From Anisus vortex (taxonomy: Eukaryota; Mollusca; Gastropoda; Planorbidae), in NCBI GenBank assembly GCA_949126835.1, contig OX421497.1, positions 27,290,242 to 27,354,241 on the forward strand: a stretch of 64,000 nucleotides of DNA. The letters are read 5' to 3'. The position numbers were made by a program, and so were the translations under genes. Numbering within the stretch: position 1 is the first letter of the stretch; each line of letters opens with the position of its first letter. The notes beneath the pieces are model-generated. The model saw only the letters and a program-made list of their open reading frames with translations, was not told the DNA's origin and ran no database searches. Shown here one piece after another: positions 52,631 to 63,973 of the stretch.

Positions 52631-53849
52631 AAGATATCTAATAAGCTTATTACTCACACAGGACATGGTGCCAAGCTAGAAAGGCCCTAGGTACATACAA
52701 GATATCTAATAAGCTTATTACTCACACTGGACATGGTGCCAAGCTAGGAAGGCCCTATGTACATACAAGATATCTAATAAGCTTATTACTCACACTGGAC
52801 ACGGTGCCAAGCTAGAAAAGCCCTAGGTACATACAAGATATCTAATAAGCTTATTACTCACACTGGACATGGTGCCAACCTAGAAAGGCCCTAGGTAAAT
52901 ACAATATATCTAATAAGCTTATTACTCACACAGGACATGGTGCCAAGCTAGAAAGGCCTTAGGTACATACAAGATATTTAATAAGATTATTACTCACACT
53001 GGACATGGTGCCAAGCTAGAAAGGCCCTAGGTACATACAAGATATCTAATAAGCTTATTACTCACACTGGACATAATGCCAAGCTAGAAAGGCCCAAGGT
53101 ACATACAAGATATCTAATAAGCTTATTACTCACACTCAACATGGTGCCAACCTAGAAAGGCCCTAGGTACATACAAGATATCTAATAAGCTTATTACTCA
53201 CACAGGACATGGTGCCAAGCTAGAAAGGCCCTAGGTACATACAAGATATCTAATAAGCTTATTACTCACACTGGATATGGTGCCAACCTAGAAAGGCCCT
53301 AGGTACATACAAGATATCTAAAAAGACTATTACTCACACAGGACATGGTGCCAAGCTAGAAAGGCCCTATGTACATGCAAAATATCTAATAAGCTTATTA
53401 CTCACACTGGACATGGTGCCAAGCTAGAAAGGCCCTAGGTACATACAAAATATCTAATAAGCTTATTACTCACACTGGACATGGTGCCAAGCTAGGAAGG
53501 CCCTAGGTACATACAAGATATCTAATAAGCTTATTACTCATACTGGAGATGGTACCAAGCTAGAAAGGCCCTAGGTACATACAAGATATCTAATAAGCTT
53601 ATTACTCACACTGGACATGGTGCCAACCTAGAAAGGCCCTAGGTACATACAAGATATCTAATAAGCTTATTACTCACAAAGGACATGGTGCCAAGCTAGA
53701 AAGGCCTTAGGTACATACAAGATATCTAATAAGCTTATTACTCACACTGGACATGGTGCCAAGCTAGAAAGGCCCTAGGTACATACAAGATATCTAATAT
53801 GCTTATTACTCACACTGGACATGGTGCCAAGCTAGAAAGGCCCAAATTA

Positions 53850-56065
53850 CATACAAGATATCTAATAAACTTATTACTCACACAAGACATTGTGCCAAGC
53901 TAGAAAGGCCCTAGGTACATGCAAGATATCTAATAAGCTTATTACTCACACTGGACACGGTGCCAAGCTAGAAAGGCCGTAGGTACATACAAGATATCTA
54001 ATAAACTTATTACTCACACTGGACATGGTGCCAAGCTAGAAAGGCCCTAGATACATACAAGATATCTAATAAGCTTATTACTCACACTGGACATGGTGCC
54101 AAGCTAGAAAGGCCCTAGGTACATACAACATATCTAATAAGCTTTCTACTCACACTGGACACGGTGCCAAGCTAGAAAGGCCCTAGGTACATACAAGATA
54201 TATAATAAACTTATTACTCACACTGGACACGGTGCCAAGCTAAAAAGGCCCTAAGTACATACAAGATATCTAATAAGCTTATTACTCACCTTGGACACGG
54301 TGCCAAGCTAGAAAGGCCCTAAATACATACAGGATATCTAATAAGCGTATTACTCACACGGGACATGGTGCCAAGCTAGAAAGGCCCTAGATACATACAG
54401 GATATCTAATAAGCGTATTGCTCACACGGAACATGGTGCCAAGCTAGAAAGGCCCTAGGTGCATACAGTATATCTAATAAGCGTATTACTCACACGGGAC
54501 ACGGTGCCAATCTTGAAAGGCCCTAGGTACATACAGGATATGTAATAAGCTTATTACTCACAATGGACACGGTGCCAAGCTAGAAAGGCCCTAGGTGCAT
54601 ACAGGATATCTAATAAGCTTATTACTCACACTGGACACGGTGCCAAGCTAGAATGGCCCTAGGTGCATAACGGATATATAATAAGCGTATTACTCACAAT
54701 GGACACGGTGCCAAGCTAGAAAGGCCCTAGGTACATACAGGATATCTAATAAGCTTATTACTCACACTGGACACGGTGCCAAGCTAGAATGGCCCTAAGT
54801 GCATACAAGATATCTAATAAGCTTATTACTTACACTGGACATGGTGCCAAGCTAGGAAGGCCCTAGGTACATACAAGATATCTAATAAGCTTATTACTCA
54901 CACTGGACATGGTGCCAAGCTAGAAAGGCCCTAGGTACATACAAGATATCTAATAAGCTTATTACTCACACATGACATGGTGCCAAGCTAGAAAGGCCCT
55001 AGGTACATACAAGATATCTAATAAGCTTATTACTCACACTGGACATGGTGCCAAGCTAGAAAGGCCCTAGGTACATACAAGATATCTAATAAGCTTATTA
55101 CTTACACAGGACATTGTGCCAAGCTAGAAAGGCCCTAGAAACATGCAAGATATCTAATAAGCTTATTACTCACACTGGACACGGTGCCAAGCTAGAAAGG
55201 CCCTAGGTACATACAAGATATCTAATAAACTTATTACTCACACTGGACATGGTGCCAAGCTAGAAAGGCCCTAGGTACATACAAGATATCTAATAAACTT
55301 ATTACTCACACTGGACATGGTGCCAAGCTAGAAAGGCCCTAGGTACATACAACATATCTAATAAGCTTTCTACTCACACTGGACACGGTGCCAAGCTAGA
55401 AAGGCCCTAGGTACATACAAGATATCTAATAAGCTTATTTCTCACACTGGATATAATGCCAAGCTAGAAAGGCCCTAGGTACATACAAGATATATAATAA
55501 ACTTACTACTCAGACTGGACACGGTGCCAAGCTAAAAAGGCCCTAAGTACATACAAGATATCTAATAAGCTTATTACTCACACTGGACACGGTGCCAAGC
55601 TAGAAAGGCCCTAAATACATACAGGATATATAATAAGCGTATTACTCACACGGGACATGGTGCCAAGCTAGAAAGGCCCTAGATACATACAGGATATCTA
55701 ATAAGCGTATTGCTCACACGGAACATGGTGCCAAGCTAGAAAGGCCCTAGGTGCATACAGTATATCTAATAAGCGTATTACTCACACGGGACACGGTGCC
55801 AATCTTGAAAGGCCCTAGGTACATACAGGATATGTAATAAGCTTATTACTCACAATGGACACGGTGCCAAGCTAGAAAGGCCCTAGGTGCATACAGGATA
55901 TCTAATAAGCTTATTACTCACACTGGACACGGTGCCAAGCTAGAATGGCCCTAGGTGCATAACGGATATATAATAAGCGTATTACTCACAATGGACACGG
56001 TGCCAAGCTAGAAAGGCCCTAGGTACATACAAGATATCTAATAAGCTTATTACTCACACTGGACA
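53850..56065. repeat. Tandem duplication, 18-19 monomer unit
   Basis: Markers recur 1224 bp apart (18 x 68): ACATTGTGCC at 53887 and 55111, and AACATATC at 54127 and 55351. Farther right the offset becomes 1292 bp (19 x 68; AACGGATATATAAT at 54669 and 55961), so one monomer was gained near 55440 in the second copy. Both copies pass from GACATGG monomers into AAGCGT/CACGGGAC monomers, so the duplication spans the edge of the CpG-poor domain. Confidence 0.8.
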
Positions 56066-56082
56066 CGGTGCCAAGCTAGAAA

Positions 56083-59000
56083 GGCCCTAGGTGCATACAG
56101 GATATCTAATAAGCTTATTGCTCACACTGGACACGGTGCCAAGCTAGAATAACCCTAGGAGCATAACCGATATCTAATAAGCGTATTACTCACAATGGAC
56201 ACGGTGCCAAGCTAGAAAGGCTCTAAGTACATACAAGATATCTAATAAGCTTATTACTCACAGTGGACACGGTGCCAAGCTAGAAAGGCCCTAGGTACAT
56301 ACAAGATATCTAATAAGCGTATTACTCACACGGGAAATGGTGCTAAGCTAGAAAGGCCGTAGATACATACAGGATATCTAATAAGCGTATTACTCAAACG
56401 AGACATGGTGCCAAGCTAGAAAGGCCCTAGGTGCATATAGGATAGCTAATAAGCGTATTACTCACACTGGACACGGTGCCAAGCTAGAGAGGCCCTAGGT
56501 GCATAAAGGATATCTAATAAGCTTATTACTCACACTGGACATGGTGCCAAGCTAGAAAGGCCATAGGTACATACAAGATATCTAATAAGCTTTCTACTCA
56601 CACTGAACATGGTTCCAAGCTAGTAAGGCATTAGGTACATACAAGATATCTAATAAGCTTATTACTCACACTGGTTATGGTGCCAAGCTAGAAAGGCCCT
56701 AGGTACATACAAGATATCTAATAAGCTTATTACTCACACTGGACATGGTGCCAAGCTAAAAAGGCCATAGGTACATACAAGATATCTAATAAGCTTATTA
56801 CTCACACTGGACATGCTGCCAAGCTAGAAAGGCCCTAGGTACATACAAGATATCTAATAAGCTTATTACTCACACTGGAAATGGTGCCAACCTAGAAAGG
56901 CCCTAGGTACATACAAGATATCTAATAAGCTTATTACTCACACAGGACATGGTGTCAAGCTAGAAAGGCCCTAGGTACATGCAAGATATCTAATAAGCGT
57001 ATTACTCACACTGGATACGGTGCCAAGCTAGAAAGGCGCTAGGTACATACATGATATCTACTAAGCTTATTTCTCACACGGGACACGGTGCCAAGCTAGA
57101 AAGGCCCTAGGTACATACAAGATATCTAATAAGCTTATTACTCACACTGGACACGGTGCCAAGCTAGAAAGGCCCTAGGTACATTCAGGATATCTAATAA
57201 AATTATTACTCGCACGGGACACGGTGCCAAGCTAGAAAGGCCCTAGGTACATACAATATGTCTAATAAGCTTATTACTCACACTGGACACGGTGCCAAGC
57301 TAGAAAGGCCCTAGATACATACATGATACCTAATAAGCGTATTACTCACACGGGACATTGTGCCAAGCTAGAAAGCCCCTATATACATACAGGATATCTA
57401 ATAAGCGTATTACTCACACGGAACATGGTGCCAAGCTAGAAAGGCCCAAGGTGCATACAAGATATCTAATAAGCTTATTACTCACACTGGACACGGTGCC
57501 AAGCTAGAAAGGCCCTAAATACATACAGGATATCTAATAACCGTATTACTCACACGGGACATGGTGCCAAGCTAGAAAGGCCCTAGATACATACAGGATA
57601 TCTAATAAGCGTATTGCTCACACGGAACATTGTGCCAAGCTAGAAAGGCTCTAGGTGCATACAGTATATCTAATAAGCGTATTACTCACACGGGACACGG
57701 TGCCAAGCTTGAAAGGCCCTAGGTGCATACAGGATATCTAATAAGCTTATTACTCACACTGGACACGGTGCCAAGCTAGAATGGCCCTAGGTGCATAACG
57801 GATATATAATAAGCGTATTACTCACAATGGACACGGTGCCAAGCTAGAAAGGCCCTAGGTACATACAAGATATCTAATAAGCTTATTACTCACACAGGAC
57901 ATGGTGTCAAGCTAGAAAGGCCCTAGGTACATGCAAGATATCTAATAAGCGTATTACTCACACTGGACATGGTGCCAAGCTAGAAAGGCGCTAGGTACAT
58001 ACAGGATATCTAATAAGCTTATTACTCACACGGGACACGGTGCCAAGCTAGAAAGGCCCTAGGTACATACAAGATATCTAATAAGCTTATTACTCACACT
58101 GGACACGGTGCCAAGCTAGAAAGGCCCTAGGTACATACAGGATATCTAATAAAATTATTACTCGCACGGGACACGGTGCCAAGCTAGAAAGGCCCTAGGT
58201 ACATACAAAATGTCTAATAAGCTTATTACTCACACTGGACACGGTGCCAAGCTAGAAAGGCCCTAGATACATACATGATATCTAATAAGCGTATTACTTA
58301 CACGGGACATTGTGCCAAGCTAGAAAGGCCCTATATACATACAGGATATCTAATAAGCGTATTACTCACACGGAACATGGTACCAAGCTAGAAAGGCCCT
58401 AGGTGCATACAGGATATCTAATAAGCCTATTACTCACACGGGACACGGTGCCAAGCTTGTAAGGCCCTAGATACATACAAGATAAATAATAAGCTTATTA
58501 CTCATACTGGACACGGAGCCAAGCTAGAAAGGCCTTAGGTACATGCAAGATATCTAAAAAGCTTATTACTCATACTGGACACGGTGCCAAGCTAGAAAGG
58601 CAATAGGTACATACAAGATATCTAATACACTTATTATTCACACTGGTAATGGTGCCAAGCTAGAAAGGCTCTAGGTCCATACAAGATATCTAATAAGCGT
58701 ATTACTCACACTGGACATGGTGCCAAGTTAGAAAGGCCCTATGTACATACAAGATATCTAATAAGCGTATTACTCATACTGGACACGGTGCCAAGCTAGA
58801 AAGGCCCTAGGTACATACAAGATATATAATAAACTTATTACTCACACTGGACATGGTGCCAAGACAGAAAGGCCCTAGGTACATACAAGATATCTAATAA
58901 GCTTATTACTCATACTGGTTACGGTGCCAAGCTAGAACGGCCCTAGGTCTATAAAGATATCTAATAAACTTATTTCTCACACTGGACATGGTGCCAAGAC

Positions 59001-59345
59001 AGAAAGGCCCTAGGTACATACAAGATATCTAATAAGCATATTTCTCACACTGGACACGGCGCCAAGTTAGAAAGGCCCTAGGTACATACAAGATATCTAA
59101 TAAGCTTATTACTCATACTGGACACGGTGCCAAGCTAGAAAGGCCCTAGGTACATACAGGATATCTAATAAGCTTATTACTCATACTGGACACGGTGCCA
59201 AGCTAGAAAGGCCCTAGGTACATACAGGATATCTAATAAGCTTATTACTCATACTGGACACGGTGCCAAGCTAGAAAGGCCCTAGGTACATACAGGATAT
59301 CTAATAAGCTAATTACTCATACTGGACACGGTGCCAAGCTAGAAA
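56083..59345. repeat. 3.26-kb tandem duplication, copy 1 (48 monomers)
   Basis: Nearly identical to 59346-62608 at an offset of 3263 bp. Matching private variants include AATAACCCTAGGAGC at 56148 and 59411, the two AAGACAGAAAGG monomers (near 58860 and 58995; 62123 and 62258), and ATAAGCTAATTACTC at about 59307 and 62570. The copy includes a short monomer reading GGTCTATAAAG near 58945, also present in copy 2, so the deletion predates the duplication. Confidence 0.9.
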
Positions 59346-62300
59346 GGCCCTAGGTGCATACAGGATATCTAATAAGCTTATTGCTCACACTGGACACGGT
59401 GCCAAGCTAGAATAACCCTAGGAGCATAACCGATATCTAATAAGCGTATTACTCACAATGGACACGGTGCCAAGCTAGAAAGGCTCTAAGTACATACAAG
59501 ATATCTAATAAGCTTATTACTCACAGTGGACACGGTGCCAAGCTAGAAAGGCCCTAGGTACATACAAGATATCTAATAAGCGTATTACTCACACGGGAAA
59601 TGGTGCTAAGCTAGAAAGGCCGTAGATACATACAGGATATCTAATAAGCGTATTACTCAAACGAGACATGGTGCCAAGCTAGAAAGGCCCTAGGTGCATA
59701 TAGGATAGCTAATAAGCGTATTACTCACACTGGACACGGTGCCAAGCTAGAGAGGCCCTAGGTGCATAAAGGATATCTAATAAGCTTATTACTCACACTG
59801 GACATGGTGCCAAGCTAGAAAGGCCATAGGTACATACAAGATATCTAATAAGCTTTCTACTCACACTGAACATGGTTCCAAGCTAGTAAGGCATTAGGTA
59901 CATACAAGATATCTAATAAGCTTATTACTCACACTGGTTATGGTGCCAAGCTAGAAAGGCCCTAGGTACATACAAGATATCTAATAAGCTTATTACTCAC
60001 ACTGGACATGGTGCCAAGCTAAAAAGGCCATAGGTACATACAAGATATCTAATAAGCTTATTACTCACACTGGACATGCTGCCAAGCTAGAAAGGCCCTA
60101 GGTACATACAAGATATCTAATAAGCTTATTACTCACACTGGAAATGGTGCCAACCTAGAAAGGCCCTAGGTACATACAAGATATCTAATAAGCTTATTAC
60201 TCACACAGGACATGGTGTCAAGCTAGAAAGGCCCTAGGTACATGCAAGATATCTAATAAGCGTATTACTCACACTGGATACGGTGCCAAGCTAGAAAGGC
60301 GCTAGGTACATACATGATATCTACTAAGCTTATTTCTCACACGGGACACGGTGCCAAGCTAGAAAGGCCCTAGGTACATACAAGATATCTAATAAGCTTA
60401 TTACTCACACTGGACACGGTGCCAAGCTAGAAAGGCCCTAGGTACATTCAGGATATCTAATAAAATTATTACTCGCACGGGACACGGTGCCAAGCTAGAA
60501 AGGCCCTAGGTACATACAATATGTCTAATAAGCTTATTACTCACACTGGACACGGTGCCAAGCTAGAAAGGCCCTAGATACATACATGATACCTAATAAG
60601 CGTATTACTCACACGGGACATTGTGCCAAGCTAGAAAGCCCCTATATACATACAGGATATCTAATAAGCGTATTACTCACACGGAACATGGTGCCAAGCT
60701 AGAAAGGCCCAAGGTGCATACAAGATATCTAATAAGCTTATTACTCACACTGGACACGGTGCCAAGCTAGAAAGGCCCTAAATACATACAGGATATCTAA
60801 TAACCGTATTACTCACACGGGACATGGTGCCAAGCTAGATAGGCCCTAGATACATACAGGATATCTAATAAGCGTATTGCTCACACGGAACATTGTGCCA
60901 AGCTAGAAAGGCTCTAGGTGCATACAGTATATCTAATAAGCGTATTACTCACACGGGACACGGTGCCAAGCTTGAAAGGCCCTAGGTGCATACAGGATAT
61001 CTAATAAGCTTATTACTCACACTGGACACGGTGCCAAGCTAGAATGGCCCTAGGTGCATAACGGATATATAATAAGCGTATTACTCACAATGGACACGGT
61101 GCCAAGCTAGAAAGGCCCTAGGTACATACAAGATATCTAATAAGCTTATTACTCACACAGGACATGGTGTCAAGCTAGAAATGCCCTAGGTACATGCAAG
61201 ATATCTAATAAGCGTATTACTCACACTGGACATGGTGCCAAGCTAGAAAGGCGCTAGGTACATACAGGATATCTAATAAGCTTATTACTCACACGGGACA
61301 CGGTGCCAAGCTAGAAAGGCCCTAGGTACATACAAGATATCTAATAAGCTTATTACTCACACTGGACACGGTGCCAAGCTAGAAAGGCCCTAGGTACATA
61401 CAGGATATCTAATAAAATTATTACTCGCACGGGACACGGTGCCAAGCTAGAAAGGCCCTAGGTACATACAAAATGTCTAATAAGCTTATTACTCACACTG
61501 GACACGGTGCCAAGCTAGAAAGGCCCTAGATACATACATGATATCTAATAAGCGTATTACTTACACGGGACATTGTGCCAAGCTAGAAAGGCCCTATATA
61601 CATACAGGATATCTAATAAGCGTATTACTCACACGGAACATGGTACCAAGCTAGAAAGGCCCTAGGTGCATACAGGATATCTAATAAGCCTATTACTCAC
61701 ACGGGACACGGTGCCAAGCTTGTAAGGCCCTAGATACATACAAGATAAATAATAAGCTTATTACTCATACTGGACACGGAGCCAAGCTAGAAAGGCCTTA
61801 GGTACATGCAAGATATCTAAAAAGCTTATTACTCATACTGGACACGGTGCCAAGCTAGAAAGGCAATAGGTACATACAAGATATCTAATACACTTATTAT
61901 TCACACTGGTAATGGTGCCAAGCTAGAAAGGCTCTAGGTCCATACAAGATATCTAATAAGCGTATTACTCACACTGGACATGGTGCCAAGTTAGAAAGGC
62001 CCTATGTACATACAAGATATCTAATAAGCGTATTACTCATACTGGACACGGTGCCAAGCTAGAAAGGCCCTAGGTACATACAAGATATATAATAAACTTA
62101 TTACTCACACTGGACATGGTGCCAAGACAGAAAGGCCCTAGGTACATACAAGATATCTAATAAGCTTATTACTCATACTGGTTACGGTGCCAAGCTAGAA
62201 CGGCCCTAGGTCTATAAAGATATCTAATAAACTTATTTCTCACACTGGACATGGTGCCAAGACAGAAAGGCCCTAGGTACATACAAGATATCTAATAAGC

Positions 62301-62608
62301 ATATTTCTCACACTGGACACGGCGCCAAGTTAGAAAGGCCCTAGGTACATACAAGATATCTAATAAGCTTATTACTCATACTGGACACGGTGCCAAGCTA
62401 GAAAGGCCCTAGGTACATACAGGATATCTAATAAGCTTATTACTCATACTGGACACGGTGCCAAGCTAGAAAGGCCCTAGGTACATACAGGATATCTAAT
62501 AAGCTTATTACTCATACTGGACACGGTGCCAAGCTAGAAAGGCCCTAGGTACATACAGGATATCTAATAAGCTAATTACTCATACTGGACACGGTGCCAA
62601 GCTAGAAA
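59346..62608. repeat. 3.26-kb tandem duplication, copy 2
   Basis: The second copy differs from copy 1 at few visible sites, for example CTAGATAGG near 60836 against CTAGAAAGG, and GAAATGCCC near 61178 against GAAAGGCCC. Such low divergence over 3.26 kb, beside monomers that differ much more from one another, points to a recent block duplication. Confidence 0.9.
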
Positions 62609-63196
62609 GGCCCTAGGTACATACAGAATATCTAATAAGCTTATTACTCACACTGGACACGGTGCCAAGCTAGAAAGGCCCTAGGTACATACAAGATATA
62701 TAATAAGCTTATTACTCTTACTGGACACGGTGCCAAGCTAGAAAGGCCCTAGGTACATGCAAGCTTATTACTCATACTGGACACGGTGCCAAGTTAGAAA
62801 GGCCCTAGGTACATACAAGATATCTAATAAGCTTATTACTCATACTGGACACGGTGCTAAGGTAGAAAGGCCCTAGATACATTCAAGATATCTAATAAGC
62901 TTGTTACTCATACTGGACACGGTGCCAAGCTAGTTAGGCCCTAGATACATACAAGATATCTAATAAGCTTATTACTCATACTGGACACGGTGCCAAGCTA
63001 GAAAAGCCCTAGGTAAATAAAAGATATCTAATAAGCTTATTACTTATACTGGACACGGTGCCAAGCTAGAAAGGCACTAGGTACTTACAAGATATCTAAT
63101 AAGCTTATTACTCACACTGGACATGGTGCCAAGCTAGAAAGGCCCTAGGTACATACAAGATATCTATTAAGTTTATTACTCACACTGGACATGGTG
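62609..63196. repeat. Right edge of the satellite array
   Basis: These last monomers mostly carry CATACTGG or CTTACTGG and more private changes. One monomer near 62757-62770 has lost 12 bp between two AAG triplets (CATGCAAGCTT in place of CATGCAAGATATCTAATAAGCTT), a typical slippage deletion that removes most of both palindromes. The final unit breaks off after GGACATGGTG at 63196. Confidence 0.85.
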
Positions 63197-63716
63197 GCAG
63201 AGCGAAACTCTTCTAAGAAGGAAAAGGATACGTGACGAGCAGACGACTACGTGCCAACTTCTCTAATATGGAATGCTGGAATATTTGCTGAACGGTATTA
63301 GAGGTACCTAGAAGATAACGAGCACACCACCTTATCGTAGGTTGGATTTTGGTGACACTCTAGGTAAAGAGATGGCAGAAGGATCTCAGCGCAATAAGTG
63401 AACATTGGCAGTCAACCGAGATTTTAAAACAGCCATATGACAAGGTACGGTCACCAGGCTTGTTGTTAAAGCTACAGAATTCGGGTGTCATATCTAACAT
63501 GTATATGTGAGATAGGTTGATTTATGTCTGATCCCACTGCTGGAACTCGTTTTAGGAGTGCTATATCTCGCAAAGGCTCAGCGGAGCAAAGACTGCCCCA
63601 AGGAACGGTCCGCTAGTGCACATGATTCCTGGCTTCATCAAACTATCTAGGAAGTTCTCGTCTACTTTTTGTGGACGATCGTTTTATTTGGAAATGAGTG
63701 ATATGTATGCTCTAGA
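63197..63716 (+). pseudogene. Decayed non-LTR retrotransposon reverse transcriptase fragment
   Basis: Several blocks of a LINE-type reverse transcriptase appear in the right order on the + strand, split over frames. In the first frame, KKEKD at 63215-63229 and YVPTSL at 63248-63265 match the GKD and YRPISL region, and RYLEDN at 63302-63319 matches the next block. DFKTA at 63420-63434, one extra base, then YDKV at 63436-63447 and LLLKL follow; this is palm motif A, including its catalytic aspartate position. LPQGT at 63593-63607 is motif B, with a stop two codons later. LLFVDD at 63662-63679 is motif C, with two aspartates, followed by a W at the usual place. There are at least two frameshifts and several stops (63233, 63299, 63508, 63614). 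Motifs B and C are only about 25 residues apart, shorter than usual, so there is an internal deletion. No endonuclease or 3' end is present. Jockey, CR1 or RTE-like clades all remain possible. It is not functional. Confidence 0.8.
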
Positions 63717-63730
63717 GTAGTAACTACAGC

Positions 63731-63887
63731 AGGCCGACCGAAAGCAAATTGTGTTCGGCCGAAACCGAAAGCAAACCGAAATTTATTTTTTGTTAGTTTT
63801 TTGGCTTCGGATGAAACCGAAACTACATCGAAAGAGTCAATTTGTCTACTTTCGACGCCGAAACCAAAACCGAATTTCGGTCGGCCT
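63731..63887. mobile_element. Short inverted-repeat element (MITE-like), CCGAAA-rich
   Basis: AGGCCGACCGAAA at 63731-63743 is the exact reverse complement of TTTCGGTCGGCCT at 63875-63887, bounding 157 bp. The interior repeats CCGAAA and CCGAAAC many times on both arms around a T-rich centre (63781-63803). It is too short to encode a transposase, so it would be non-autonomous. I could not find a convincing target duplication on either side, so the true ends may lie a few bases outside (CAGC on the left, CTA on the right). It interrupts or abuts the reverse-transcriptase remnant. Confidence 0.6.
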
Positions 63888-63973
63888 CTAATGTTGACAA
63901 CTATAATTCTTGGACTTATACAATTTCGCTGAACTGCAACGTGGTAATCAAACCAGACCATTCTGCTCTAGAT
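63888..63973. other. Short unassigned spacer between transposon remnants
   Basis: I recognise nothing in these 86 bp. The last eight bases, CTCTAGAT (63966-63973), match the form nTCTAGAn preferred as a target duplication by hAT transposons and sit directly before the hAT-like end at 63974. Confidence 0.5.

Larger units (their letters stand above)
52626..63196. repeat. 68-bp satellite DNA array, right block
   Basis: This is the same satellite in the same orientation and phase, about 155 monomers, continuing after the 1370-bp insertion. Removing the insertion and one CATAC copy rejoins the two blocks into an intact monomer, so this was one array before the insertion. The first part (52626 to about 54100) is mostly GACATGG monomers. 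From about 54300 GACACGG and AAGCGT monomers return. From about 58500 CATACTGG increasingly replaces CACACTGG. The array ends abruptly inside a monomer at about 63196, against a retrotransposon fragment. No gene is present. Confidence 0.98.

Noticed and set aside
1..63196. Hammerhead ribozyme in the satellite
   Set aside because: GAAA is present, but I found no CTGATGA core on either strand of the consensus monomer, so a hammerhead fold is not supported.
1..63196. CENP-B box in the monomer
   Set aside because: The consensus TTCGNNNNANNCGGG is absent from the monomer on both strands. CGGG occurs in some variants but without the required TTCG at the right spacing.
63662..63961. Open frame of 99 codons on the - strand
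   Set aside because: It runs antisense through the end of the RT remnant and the CCGAAA-repeat element. The repetitive Phe-Gly-rich stretch is just the translated DNA repeat, so it is not a gene.
63708..63972. 9-bp direct repeat TGCTCTAGA at 63708 and 63964 as a target duplication around the 247-bp interior
   Set aside because: The sequences just inside the two copies are not inverted repeats of each other, and a 9-bp match within several hundred bases is likely by chance. The inverted ends of the MITE-like element lie elsewhere.
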